A stretch of 58,674 nt of DNA from Lutibacter sp. B1 (GCF_012524075.1 NZ_JAAZUI010000021.1:1-58674), one strand, 5' to 3'. Positions 18,845-27,194 are shown, numbered from the stretch's first letter. The notes: a model not told the origin generated them from the letters alone. Numbers and translations: made by a program.

Positions 18845-18962
18845 CTAATTTAAACTTCTTAAAATGATTGCCAAGTTTAAGAAAAAAATAGCATAATTAA
18901 GGTAAAATATATCATAAAAAACAACAAAATATAGTTTAAGCAATAAATTATTATTAATAAAT

Positions 18963-18970
18963 TATCTTTG
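18963..18970 (+). promoter_or_regulatory. TAnnTTTG promoter element for the HMG-CoA reductase gene
   Basis: TATCTTTG 25 bp upstream of the start codon matches the Bacteroidota -7 element exactly. The -33 region is not obvious. Confidence 0.5.
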
Positions 18971-18994
18971 TTGCATTATTAAAATTTAAACAGA

Positions 18995-20272
18995 ATGTTA
19001 AAAACTGTTAGTGGTTTTTCAAAACTTAATAAGTTTGAGAAAATTGATTGGTTGGTTTCAACTTTTTTTAATGAAGATGAAAAAATTAAACGTGTTTTAG
19101 AGCAATATTGGAATAGCAATAAAGTATTACAAGATTTGCACGATGATTTTATTGAAAACACCATTTCTAACTTTTATATACCTTTTGCTATTGCACCTAA
19201 TTTTGTAATTAATGGTAAAGATTATACCATACCAATGACTATTGAAGAAAGTTCAGTTGTTGCAGCAGCTTCATTAGTGGCTAAATTTTGGAGTACAAGA
19301 GGAGGTTTTAAGGCTGAAGTACTTTCCACTACTAAAATTGGTCAGGTTCATTTTATGTATGAAGGTGATAAAAAAGAACTTCAAAAGTATTTCAATTTAA
19401 AAAAAGAAGACTTATTTAAAGCTACTGAATCCATTACAAAAAATATGCGTAAACGTGGTGGAGGAATTTTAGCTGTTGAACTTAGAGATAAAACGGCAGC
19501 TTTAGCCAATTATTACCAGCTTCATGTTACGTTTGAAACTGCCAATAGTATGGGGGCAAACTTTATAAATTCGTGTTTAGAAGCCATTGCAAATGAGTTT
19601 AAAAAGGATGATATTCAAATAGTAATGAGTATTTTGTCAAACTATGTTCCTGAGTGTTTGGTACGTGCTGAAGTAAGTTGTAGAGTGGAAGAGTTGTATG
19701 CTGAAAATGCTGAATTATTTGCTCAAAAATTTATTCAGGCGGTACAAATTGCTAACGCCGAACCTCATAGAGCAGTTACTCATAATAAAGGAATTATGAA
19801 TGGGGTTGATGCCGTTGTTTTAGCAACAGGAAACGATTTTAGAGCTATTGAGGCCGGAGCACACGCTTATGCAGCACGTAGTGGAAAATACAAGAGTTTA
19901 ACTAATGCAAGTATTGAAAACGGAATTTTTAAATTTTGGATTGAAATACCGTTAGCTTTAGGTACTGTGGGTGGATTAACAGCTTTACATCCTTTATCGA
20001 AATTATCGTTACAATTGTTAGAAAATCCGTCAGCAAAAGAATTAATGGAAATTGTTGCAGTTGCCGGATTGGCTCAAAATTTTGCAGCATTAAGGGCTTT
20101 AACTACTACCGGAATTCAAAAAGGACATATGAAAATGCACCTAACCAATATTATCAAACAACTAGGTGCAAGTGAAGACGAAAAACAGTTTTTAATTAAG
20201 TATTTTGAAAATAAAACGGTAACACATAATGCAGTTGTTGAGGCTTATAATAAGTTAGTACAGGATAAATAA
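18995..20272 (+). CDS. mvaA: Hydroxymethylglutaryl-CoA reductase (class II type)
   Basis: 425 aa, the length of class II bacterial enzymes rather than the longer eukaryotic type. ENTISNFYIPFAIAPNFVIN with IPMTIEESSVVAAAS carries the catalytic Glu, ATGNDFRAIEAGAHAYAARS the catalytic Asp and cofactor region, and TTTGIQKGHMKMHL the catalytic His. It reduces HMG-CoA to mevalonate. Class II enzymes are often called degradative, but in Flavobacteriaceae this gene is part of the biosynthetic mevalonate route, and other mevalonate genes are present here. The next gene, 87 bp on, is a GHMP kinase of the same pathway with an insertion at its start. Confidence 0.93.
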   Translation: MLKTVSGFSKLNKFEKIDWLVSTFFNEDEKIKRVLEQYWNSNKVLQDLHDDFIENTISNFYIPFAIAPNFVINGKDYTIPMTIEESSVVAAASLVAKFWSTRGGFKAEVLSTTKIGQVHFMYEGDKKELQKYFNLKKEDLFKATESITKNMRKRGGGILAVELRDKTAALANYYQLHVTFETANSMGANFINSCLEAIANEFKKDDIQIVMSILSNYVPECLVRAEVSCRVEELYAENAELFAQKFIQAVQIANAEPHRAVTHNKGIMNGVDAVVLATGNDFRAIEAGAHAYAARSGKYKSLTNASIENGIFKFWIEIPLALGTVGGLTALHPLSKLSLQLLENPSAKELMEIVAVAGLAQNFAALRALTTTGIQKGHMKMHLTNIIKQLGASEDEKQFLIKYFENKTVTHNAVVEAYNKLVQDK

Positions 20273-20325
20273 ATTTTGAAAATTACAGAGGAGGTTGGAA
20301 ATAGTTATAAATAAGAGAAAATAAA

Positions 20326-20692
20326 CCGGTGGCTGAGCGGAGTCGAAGCCAATCATAATATGGATATGGATAAAGGTTTTGTTTATATATTAGAATGTGC
20401 TGATGGTACATTTTATACAGGAAGCACCAAAGATATAGAGCTTAGATTAAATCAACATCAAAATGGAATAGGCGCAAAATATACTGCTGAACGGCTTCCT
20501 GTTAAACTAATTTATATTGAAGAGTTTACCACTATTTCAGAAGCTTTTTATAGGGAAAAGCAAATTCAAGGATGGAGCAGGAAAAAGAAAGTTGCTTTAA
20601 TAAATAAGAAAATTGAGAACTTGCCTAAATTTTCAGAATGTAATAATGAAACACATTATACTAAAAAGGCTTCGACTCCGCTCAGCCACCGG
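20326..20692 (+). mobile_element. GIY-YIG cassette with perfect 25-bp inverted ends
   Basis: The two ends (20326-20350 and 20668-20692) are perfect reverse complements over 25 bases; the core reads ggctgagcggagtcgaagcc. Between them lies only a small GIY-YIG nuclease reading frame. A diverged third end in the same orientation as the left one is present at 20729-20746 (gttgggcagagtcgaagc). No transposase is present. The arrangement looks like a small mobile cassette, inserted between HMG-CoA reductase and the kinase; I see no convincing target-site duplication. Confidence 0.75.
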
Positions 20693-21664
20693 AATGAAAA
20701 TTCTGAAAATAACGAAAAACAAAATATAGTTGGGCAGAGTCGAAGCTACAGCAACGGAAAATTACTTATTACAGGAGAATATTTTGTGTTAGAAGGAGCA
20801 AAATCACTAGCTGTACCTACTAAATTTGGACAAGATTTAGTGGTAGAACATATAAAAGAACCTCAATTAATTTGGGGCAGTTTTACTGAAAAAGGAAGCT
20901 GTTGGTTGGAAGCTGTTTTTGATTTACCAAAACTTCGCTTAGTAAATGCTTCTTTTAATTCAGAAGAAGAAGGAGGAAATGATAATTTTGCTGAAAATTT
21001 AAACAAAATATTACTTCAAGTTAGAGCGTTAAATCCTGATTTTTTAAATTCAGAAAATGGATTTTTGGTAAAAACGAACGTAACATTTCCTAAAAATTGG
21101 GGATTAGGAACATCTTCAACCTTAATTAATAACTTGGCAAGTTGGGCAAAAGTGAATCCGTATAAATTATTAGCAACTACTTTTGGAGGAAGCGGTTACG
21201 ATATTGCGTGTGCGCAACACAATTCGCCAATTTTATACACTAAAACAGCTACAGAACCAATTGTTGAAGAAGTGATTTTTAATCCTGAATTTAAAGAGCA
21301 ATTGTATTTTGTATATCTCAATAAAAAGCAAAATAGCAGAGAAGGCATTCAGCGGTTTAACACATTAAAAGGGAAATTAATTTCAGAAGTGAACCAAATT
21401 TCAAGTTTAACTGAAGCCATTTTAAAAGCAGATAATTTACATGATTTTGAGAAACTACTTTTTGAGCACGAAAAATTGGTTTCAAAAACGATTCAATTAA
21501 AACCTGTTCAAGAATTGTTGTTTTCAGATTATTTCGGACAAACAAAAAGTTTAGGTGCTTGGGGAGGCGATTTTATTTTAGCAACAGGTAATGATAATAC
21601 TCTTAATTATTTTAAACAAAAAGGATTTGAAACGGTGATTCCGTATCGAGATTTAATTCTGTAA
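20360..21664 (+). CDS. Fusion: GIY-YIG nuclease domain + GYDIA-motif GHMP kinase
   Basis: 434 aa. Residues ~5-85 are a GIY-YIG/UPF0213-type domain: GFVYILECADGTFYTGST, with Arg in ELRLNQH and Glu in SEAFYREKQI. Residues ~103-129 are a linker translated from the cassette's right end and flanking DNA. The GHMP kinase runs from about Tyr130: YSNGKLLITGEYFVLEGAKS, LGTSSTLINNLASW as phosphate loop and GGSGYDIACAQ near the end. The kinase has no in-frame ATG or suitable start of its own, so it must be made as the fusion. Flavobacterial homologues normally start close to the YSNGK motif. Next to HMG-CoA reductase, it is likely a mevalonate-pathway kinase, perhaps the missing phosphomevalonate kinase; that role is inferred. 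Confidence 0.85.
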   Translation: MDMDKGFVYILECADGTFYTGSTKDIELRLNQHQNGIGAKYTAERLPVKLIYIEEFTTISEAFYREKQIQGWSRKKKVALINKKIENLPKFSECNNETHYTKKASTPLSHRNENSENNEKQNIVGQSRSYSNGKLLITGEYFVLEGAKSLAVPTKFGQDLVVEHIKEPQLIWGSFTEKGSCWLEAVFDLPKLRLVNASFNSEEEGGNDNFAENLNKILLQVRALNPDFLNSENGFLVKTNVTFPKNWGLGTSSTLINNLASWAKVNPYKLLATTFGGSGYDIACAQHNSPILYTKTATEPIVEEVIFNPEFKEQLYFVYLNKKQNSREGIQRFNTLKGKLISEVNQISSLTEAILKADNLHDFEKLLFEHEKLVSKTIQLKPVQELLFSDYFGQTKSLGAWGGDFILATGNDNTLNYFKQKGFETVIPYRDLIL

Positions 21665-21679
21665 AAGAAGGTGAAAAAA

Positions 21680-21759
21680 CGTCATTCTGAACTTGTTTCA
21701 GAATCTCAATATATTGGTTATGAACTATTATGAGAACCTGAAATAAATTCAGGTTGACG
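21680..21759. repeat. Two-armed palindromic repeat, intergenic (80 bp)
   Basis: It begins cgtca and ends tgacg. Inside are two hairpins: ttctgaacttgtttcagaa (left arm) and aacctgaaataaattcaggt (right arm). Read on the minus strand, its first 25 bases are identical to 30561-30585 inside mvaD. It lies in the 136-bp gap between the kinase fusion and the next gene. It resembles the dispersed REP-like palindromes of Flavobacteriaceae. Confidence 0.8.
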
Positions 21760-21800
21760 AAAGATATGTAATAAAGGGATAACAATTATTTGTACAATAA

Positions 21801-23009
21801 ATGAAAAAGAAATTTATAGTAGTAGGTGGTGGAGCAGCAGGTTTTTTTGCAGCAATCAATGCTGCAGAATTACATCCGGAATTAGAAGTTATTATTTTAG
21901 AAGGAAGCAATAATGTGTTGCAAAAAGTAAAAGTGAGTGGAGGTGGACGTTGTAATGTTACACACGCTTGTTTTATGCCAAAAGAACTGACAGAATTTTA
22001 TCCGAGAGGAAAAAAAGAGTTGTTAGGACCTTTTCATCAGTTTATGACCGGTGATACAATGGAATGGTTTGAAAACAGAGGAGTTTCTTTAAAAATTGAA
22101 GATGATAATCGTGTTTTTCCTGAGTCAAATTCATCTCAAACTATTATAAATTGTTTTTTAGAAAGTGCCAAAAATGCCGGAGTTAAAGTTTTAACAAGTA
22201 CCAGAGTAAATTCTATTGAAAGACATCAAGAAAAATTTATGTTACAAACTGCTGAGCAGTCTTTTGAAGCTGATTATCTACTAATTGCAACCGGAAGTAA
22301 TGCTAAGGTTTGGAGCATGATTGAAGCGTTGGGGCATTCGGTTGTTTCACCGGTTCCTTCTTTATTTACATTCAATATTTTGGATGAAAGAATTAAAGAT
22401 ATTCCGGGAATTTCAGTTCCGTTGGCAACTGTAAAAGTTATAGGTTCAAAATTAGAAGAACAAGGACCTTTATTAATAACACATTGGGGAATGAGTGGTC
22501 CGGGTATTTTAAAACTTTCAGCTTGGGGAGCTTTAGAATTGTATCAAAAAGACTATAAATTTGAAATTGAAGTAAATTGGTTGAGTAAAAAATTCGATAC
22601 AGTTTTAAATAAATTAAAATCTGTAAAAAAAGAACAACCTAAAAAACAAGTTGTATTGCGTGCTGTTTTTGAAGAAATTCCTAAGCGTTTATGGGAAAAA
22701 TTTGTGGTTACTGCTCAAATTTCAGTAACTACACAATGGGCTCAATTAAGTAATAAGCAATTAGAAAATTTAGCAAGTCAACTTACAAAAAGTATTTTTA
22801 AAGTGGAAGGAAAAAGTACGTTTAAAGATGAATTTGTTACAGCCGGTGGCGTTGATTTAAAAGAAATTGATTTTAAACGTTTTGAGAGTAAACTCCATAA
22901 AAACTTATTTTTTGCAGGCGAAGTACTTAATGTTGATGCTATTACAGGCGGATTTAATTTTCAAAATGCTTGGACAGGCAGTTGGATTGTTGTTAACTCA
23001 ATCATTTAA
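21801..23009 (+). CDS. FAD-dependent oxidoreductase, HI0933/YhiN family
   Basis: 402 aa. FIVVGGGAAGFFAAINAAE is the N-terminal FAD-binding GxGxxG motif. KVKVSGGGRCNVTHACF is the family signature of HI0933 proteins, and the C-terminus ends GEVLNVDAITGGFNFQNAW, the second FAD contact. Members are cytoplasmic flavoproteins of poorly known substrate; homologues have been called aminoacetone oxidases or reductases (BaiN), so the substrate here is open. It stands alone between a REP-like repeat and a convergent xylan-utilisation gene. Confidence 0.88.
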   Translation: MKKKFIVVGGGAAGFFAAINAAELHPELEVIILEGSNNVLQKVKVSGGGRCNVTHACFMPKELTEFYPRGKKELLGPFHQFMTGDTMEWFENRGVSLKIEDDNRVFPESNSSQTIINCFLESAKNAGVKVLTSTRVNSIERHQEKFMLQTAEQSFEADYLLIATGSNAKVWSMIEALGHSVVSPVPSLFTFNILDERIKDIPGISVPLATVKVIGSKLEEQGPLLITHWGMSGPGILKLSAWGALELYQKDYKFEIEVNWLSKKFDTVLNKLKSVKKEQPKKQVVLRAVFEEIPKRLWEKFVVTAQISVTTQWAQLSNKQLENLASQLTKSIFKVEGKSTFKDEFVTAGGVDLKEIDFKRFESKLHKNLFFAGEVLNVDAITGGFNFQNAWTGSWIVVNSII

Positions 23010-23013
23010 AATA

Positions 23014-23043
23014 TAGCCCGAACTTTTTTTAAAATCCGGGCTA
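23014..23043. terminator. Hairpin between convergent genes
   Basis: Stem tagcccg / cgggcta with a 16-nt AT-rich loop, between the convergent flavoprotein and GH43 genes. It lacks a proper U tract after the stem, so its function as a terminator is uncertain. Confidence 0.4.
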
Positions 23044-23074
23044 CATGCAAAACTCAAATTAATTCAAAATTTGA

Positions 23075-24112
23075 TTAATCTTTATAAGGATTTAACGTGT
23101 TAATCTTTCCTTCTTTATCATAAGTAATTTCAGCAACTTTAACTGATCTTAAGTGGGTAACTCCTTTTGATAATGAGGAGTCGTGGTAAAATAAATACCA
23201 TTTACCTTCAACTTCGCAAATTGAATGGTGTGATGTCCACCCAACCACAGGATTTAAGATACGTCCTTGATAAGTGAATGGTCCGTAAGGATTATCACCT
23301 GTTGCATAACAAATATAATGTGTATCACCTGTTGAGTAAGAAAAATAGTAGGTACCATTGTATTTGTGCATCCATGCAGCTTCAAAAAACCTACGATCGT
23401 TATCACCTGCTAACAACAAATTTCCATTTTCATCTACAATTTCAATTTCTTTTGGCTTTTCAGCAAATTCTAATAAATCATCTGTCATTTTAGCAACATA
23501 AGGTAATAAAGCAGGTTCATCATCTTTTGGTAAATGCGCTGTAGGGCTTTCAGGTTGTTCTGCATTAAAAGTTCCTGTTCTCCAACGTTGTAATTGTCCG
23601 CCCCAAATCCCTCCAAAATACATGTAATAGTTTCCATCTTCATCTTCAAAAACAGCAGGATCTATTGAAAAACTTCCTTTTATAGCTTCGGGTTGTGGTG
23701 TAAATGGTCCTATTGGTGAATCACTTACAGCTACGCCAATTCTAAAAATTCCGTCATGTGCTTTTGCAGGAAAAAATAAGTAATATTTTCCGTCTTTATG
23801 TGCTGCATCAGGTGCCCACATTTGTTGATGTACCCAAGGAACATCTTTTGCATGGAGTGTAACACCATTATCTATAGCTTCTGCATTGATAGTATCCATA
23901 GAAATAACATGGTAATCTTCCATTGCAAAATGGCTTCCTAAATCATCAAAGGCTTCACCGGCATCAATATCATGAGAAGGATATATGTAAATTTTTCCAT
24001 TAAACACGTGTGCTGAAGGATCAGCTGTATAAATATGTTTTACTAAAGGTTGCGAAATCGCTTTTTTGTTTAATTCATCAAAGTTAATATGATCAATACT
24101 ATCTTCTGGCAT
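23075..24112 (-). CDS. Glycoside hydrolase family 43 (beta-xylosidase/arabinofuranosidase type)
   Basis: 345 aa, a single five-blade propeller domain. The three GH43 acidic residues can be placed: Asp31 in YTADPSAHVFNGK (base), Asp151 in SIDPAVFEDEDG (pKa modulator) and Glu300 in HHSICEVEGKWY (acid). No signal peptide is present, so it acts in the cytoplasm, probably on xylo-oligosaccharides or arabino-xylo-oligosaccharides brought in by the transporter encoded 28 bp upstream. Whether it is a xylosidase or an arabinofuranosidase cannot be read from sequence alone. It probably shares a transcript and LacI-type operator with the transporter. Confidence 0.88.
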   Translation of the reverse strand: MPEDSIDHINFDELNKKAISQPLVKHIYTADPSAHVFNGKIYIYPSHDIDAGEAFDDLGSHFAMEDYHVISMDTINAEAIDNGVTLHAKDVPWVHQQMWAPDAAHKDGKYYLFFPAKAHDGIFRIGVAVSDSPIGPFTPQPEAIKGSFSIDPAVFEDEDGNYYMYFGGIWGGQLQRWRTGTFNAEQPESPTAHLPKDDEPALLPYVAKMTDDLLEFAEKPKEIEIVDENGNLLLAGDNDRRFFEAAWMHKYNGTYYFSYSTGDTHYICYATGDNPYGPFTYQGRILNPVVGWTSHHSICEVEGKWYLFYHDSSLSKGVTHLRSVKVAEITYDKEGKINTLNPYKD

Positions 24113-24140
24113 AATTCAATATATTTTACTTTTATAATAA

Positions 24141-25583
24141 TTACTCAGTTTCAATTCTTCTGTCCCTTAAATCTGTTTCTATTTGTGTTTCCATTTTCTT
24201 ATTTATTTCATAAAAGAATAATAAACTTGCACCTACTAAAAATGGTACAGCCGGATAAACACTTACCAATAATTTAATGCCGTTGATGGCACTTTCCGGT
24301 TGACTTAAAGATTTTGGAACATAATCATAAAAATTTAATACAGCAGCAACGAGAGCTCCTCCAATACTTAATCCTGCTTTTAATCCTACCATCATAGCTG
24401 AAAAAATGATTGCAGTAGCTCTTCTATTATTTTTCCATTCAGAGTAATCAGCAACATCAGCAATCATAGCCCATAAAAGCGGAATGGTAATTCCGTAAAA
24501 GAACCCATGAAGAATTTGAGAAATAAACATCAAACTAACCGATTTTGACGGAAAGAAATAAAATGCAATTATAAATAGTGTTGAAATTACCAATGCAATT
24601 GCAAATACATCTCGTTTTCCATATTTATCGGCAAATCTTTTTGATAATGTTATTCCAACAATCATAAAAATAATTCCTCCGGCATTGAATAAACCAAATC
24701 CTGTAGAAACAACGTCATCTTCAAATATATTGAGTCCAACAGCCGACAGTGAATCAAGTATTGGCTGAATAAATAGCGCTAGTCTATCTTTGTCTACATA
24801 ATTTTCAAAATAGTATAAATAAGAACCACCTTTTAATGCTAAAGTTGTAAATACTAATATGGTAAGAACAAGCATTATTATCCAAGGTCTGTTCTTAAAT
24901 AAATCCTTCAAATCTTCACTTAAACTTGATTTTTGTTCAGGTTTAGGAACAATGCGTTCTCTTGTAGTAAAAAAGGTAATTATTAACATAATTGTTCCTA
25001 CAATGGCAAGTGCAGTCATTACCTTTTCAATTCCTAAAGCTTTATCTCCACCACCAACAGTAAGAATAATAGGATACATAAAAACTTGAACAAAAAATTG
25101 TGCAAACATCACAGCAACAAATCTATATGATGAAATGCTGTTTCTTTCTGCCATATCTCCTGTAATAACGCCACTTAATGCAGAGTAAGGTAAATTATTA
25201 GCGGCATAAAGAAGTAGTAATAAGCTATAAGTTGCAGCAGCATAAATAACTTTGCCCTTATAAGAAAAATCAGGTGTTGTGAATGCTAATAATGCAACAA
25301 CTCCAAGAGGTATTGCCGTATATAAAATCCAAGGTCTAAATTTACCCCATTTTGTAACAGTTCTATCAGCTAATGCACCAATAATTGGATTAAATCCAAA
25401 TGCAGCAATTAAACCTACTGTTAGCATTATTATTGATGAATGGTCTGTAGATAAACCATAAATATCAGTATAAAAATATGCCAGATATGTAATTAATGTT
25501 TGAAAAACTAAATTTGCGGCTAGATCGCCTAAACTGTATCCGACTTTTTCTCTGACGGATAATTTTTGTGAATTTGTATTCAT
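24141..25583 (-). CDS. GPH-family sugar:cation symporter (xyloside-type MFS)
   Basis: 480 aa, 12 hydrophobic helices. The N-terminus VREKVGYSLGDLAANLVFQT is the hallmark of the glycoside-pentoside-hexuronide family (MelB, XynB/XylP). ADRTVTKWGKFRPWILY is the conserved loop between helices 2 and 3, and DVADYSEWKNNRRATAI is the second family signature. It imports sugars or short oligosaccharides with H+ or Na+. Its neighbours, a GH43 (downstream) and a GH10 xylanase (upstream), point to xylo-oligosaccharides. A LacI-type operator palindrome sits 67 bp upstream of the start. Confidence 0.9.
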   Translation of the reverse strand: MNTNSQKLSVREKVGYSLGDLAANLVFQTLITYLAYFYTDIYGLSTDHSSIIMLTVGLIAAFGFNPIIGALADRTVTKWGKFRPWILYTAIPLGVVALLAFTTPDFSYKGKVIYAAATYSLLLLLYAANNLPYSALSGVITGDMAERNSISSYRFVAVMFAQFFVQVFMYPIILTVGGGDKALGIEKVMTALAIVGTIMLIITFFTTRERIVPKPEQKSSLSEDLKDLFKNRPWIIMLVLTILVFTTLALKGGSYLYYFENYVDKDRLALFIQPILDSLSAVGLNIFEDDVVSTGFGLFNAGGIIFMIVGITLSKRFADKYGKRDVFAIALVISTLFIIAFYFFPSKSVSLMFISQILHGFFYGITIPLLWAMIADVADYSEWKNNRRATAIIFSAMMVGLKAGLSIGGALVAAVLNFYDYVPKSLSQPESAINGIKLLVSVYPAVPFLVGASLLFFYEINKKMETQIETDLRDRRIETE

Positions 25584-25649
25584 TAAGTGCTTTTTTAGGA
25601 TGATATCTTTAATTGCTTATTTTAATTTTAAAGCATAAGTTTAAATATA

Positions 25650-25663
25650 GGCAATCGATTGCG
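25650..25663. promoter_or_regulatory. LacI-family operator, sugar transporter/GH43 unit
   Basis: Centre is a perfect palindrome, gcaatcgattgc (25651-25662), the classic LacI/CcpA-type core. It is followed by gtaaattta, which is shared with the second site at 26878-26891. It is placed 67 bp upstream of the transporter start, where a repressor could block transcription. Confidence 0.7.
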
Positions 25664-25732
25664 TAAATTTAATTAAAACATAGTTACAATACAAGATAAA
25701 AGTGTCTTGTTATATTAACAATTATGATTAGC

Positions 25733-26854
25733 TTATTCTTTTCCATCTTTTAATGATAAAATAGTTTTATATGCTTTTTTTGGTTTGAATTCTCTGTCAA
25801 ACAATAATGGATAATTAGTACGACCATTTATAGGCCAATTGTTTAACCAAGATTGACCGTCGTTAACACCCCAAAAAGTTATTCTGCTTATATTGTCTTT
25901 ATGTTTTAAAAGAATTTTAAATATGTCTTCATAGCGTTTTGCTAATTTATTATTTATAGAATCAGGAAGTTTGTTAGGGTATGGATTCATCGTTTCATTA
26001 TTTTCAAAACTCATATTAACATCAGCACCATGAACTTCAAAAGGGTTTGGTAATACAGTAATATCGAGCTCTGTAATTGAAATTTTTATGCCTAAAGCAG
26101 CATATTCAGTAAGGCTTTTATCAATTTCTTTTAAATCAGGAAAATTTAATCCCCAATGACCTTGCATACCAATACCATCAATTTTTACTCCTTTTTCTTG
26201 TAAACTTTTTACAAGCTTTATAGCACCTTTTCTTTTTGGGGCATCAGCCATACTGTAATCGTTATAATACAATTCAGCTACTGGATCAGCTTCTGCAGCA
26301 AGTTTAAAAGCCAAGGCTAAGTAATCTTCACCTAACGCATCCAAAAATACAGTTTTACGTAATGTGCCATCATCATTTAAAGCTTCATTAACAACATCCC
26401 AGCTATTTACTTTTCCTTTGTACCTGTTAACTATGGTTTGTATATGATTTTTCATAAAATTAACCATTTCAGTACTGTCTTTAATTTCTTTTATCCAAGG
26501 GGCAAGTTGACTGTGCCATATTAATGTGTGTCCATGAATAAACAGATTGTTTTTTTCTCCAAAGGCTACAAATTTATCTGCTTGTTTAAAGTTAAATGTG
26601 TCTTTTTGAGGGTGAATATGCATTGATTTCATCATATTTTCAGCAGTAATACTGTTGAATTCATTTATAATTAAAGCAGTTTCAACAGAGTCAGTTTTGT
26701 TAAACTGAAATTCATTCAAAGCAGCTCCAATGTAAAAATCATTTTCAAAAGTTTTTTTAAGTGATTTTTGTTCTTTTTGAATTGTTTTTTGAGTACAATT
26801 TGTAAGTAGAATTATTGAGATGAATAAGGATAGAATTATTTTAAAAAATTTCAT
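25733..26854 (-). CDS. Endo-1,4-beta-xylanase, glycoside hydrolase family 10, lipoprotein
   Basis: 373 aa. Lipoprotein signal: hydrophobic stretch then LLTNCTQ, with the Cys at about 20 as lipidation site. The (beta/alpha)8 barrel has HGHTLIWHSQLAPW, the acid/base Glu157 in WDVVNEALNDDG and the nucleophile Glu262 in ISITELDITVLP; DGIGMQGHWGL and FWGVNDGQSWL are further GH10 signatures. It cleaves internal beta-1,4 bonds of xylan, probably from the outer membrane surface or periplasm. No carbohydrate-binding module is present. A LacI-type operator is only 24 bp upstream of the start. Confidence 0.94.
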   Translation of the reverse strand: MKFFKIILSLFISIILLTNCTQKTIQKEQKSLKKTFENDFYIGAALNEFQFNKTDSVETALIINEFNSITAENMMKSMHIHPQKDTFNFKQADKFVAFGEKNNLFIHGHTLIWHSQLAPWIKEIKDSTEMVNFMKNHIQTIVNRYKGKVNSWDVVNEALNDDGTLRKTVFLDALGEDYLALAFKLAAEADPVAELYYNDYSMADAPKRKGAIKLVKSLQEKGVKIDGIGMQGHWGLNFPDLKEIDKSLTEYAALGIKISITELDITVLPNPFEVHGADVNMSFENNETMNPYPNKLPDSINNKLAKRYEDIFKILLKHKDNISRITFWGVNDGQSWLNNWPINGRTNYPLLFDREFKPKKAYKTILSLKDGKE

Positions 26855-26877
26855 AAATTAAGAATGTTTTAAGTTTC

Positions 26878-26891
26878 CGCAATCGGTTGCG
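26878..26891. promoter_or_regulatory. LacI-family operator, GH10 xylanase
   Basis: cgcaatcggttgcg: five-base arms cgcaa and ttgcg around a tcgg centre. The following gtaaattta is identical to the site at 25650-25663, giving 20 of 21 matching bases between the two. It lies 24 bp upstream of the xylanase start. Confidence 0.7.
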
Positions 26892-26951
26892 TAAATTTAC
26901 TTAAATCTTCATAATTAAACAAGAAACAATTTATATTTTAAAATTTTATAA

Positions 26952-27185
26952 TTAAGCTAACTGCCCTCTGTGTGGTTTTAATGCATCTCTGTATGTTTTC
27001 ATATCAATTTCATCAACAATTATATAGGCAATAGTGTGCATTTCTGAAATTTTTGAGAAATTAATTTCGTAATAGTGTAGTTTTTCAATTACAGCGAATT
27101 CTTTTAGATGAATGCAGTGATGTTCAGCAGTTTTTTCAGCAGAAGGACCTCTAAAATCCCAAATAAGTTTAAGTTTTCTATTCAA
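26952..27185 (-). CDS. Small conserved hypothetical protein
   Basis: 77 aa, soluble, no signal peptide. The N-terminus KLKLIWDFRGPSAEKTAEHH holds paired His residues (HHCIHLKEF), followed by HYYEINFSKISEMHTIAYI and a basic C-terminus, ALKPHRGQLA. It lies 9 bp downstream of the thiamine pyrophosphokinase gene on the same strand, which suggests co-transcription. I do not recognise a characterised family. The clustered His residues could bind a metal, but this is only a guess from composition. Confidence 0.6.
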   Translation of the reverse strand: MNRKLKLIWDFRGPSAEKTAEHHCIHLKEFAVIEKLHYYEINFSKISEMHTIAYIIVDEIDMKTYRDALKPHRGQLA

Positions 27186-27194
27186 AATTAAGTG

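Noticed and set aside
20326-20692. Classical insertion sequence
   Set aside because: Perfect inverted ends are present but no transposase and no clear target duplication, so it is described as a GIY-YIG cassette instead.
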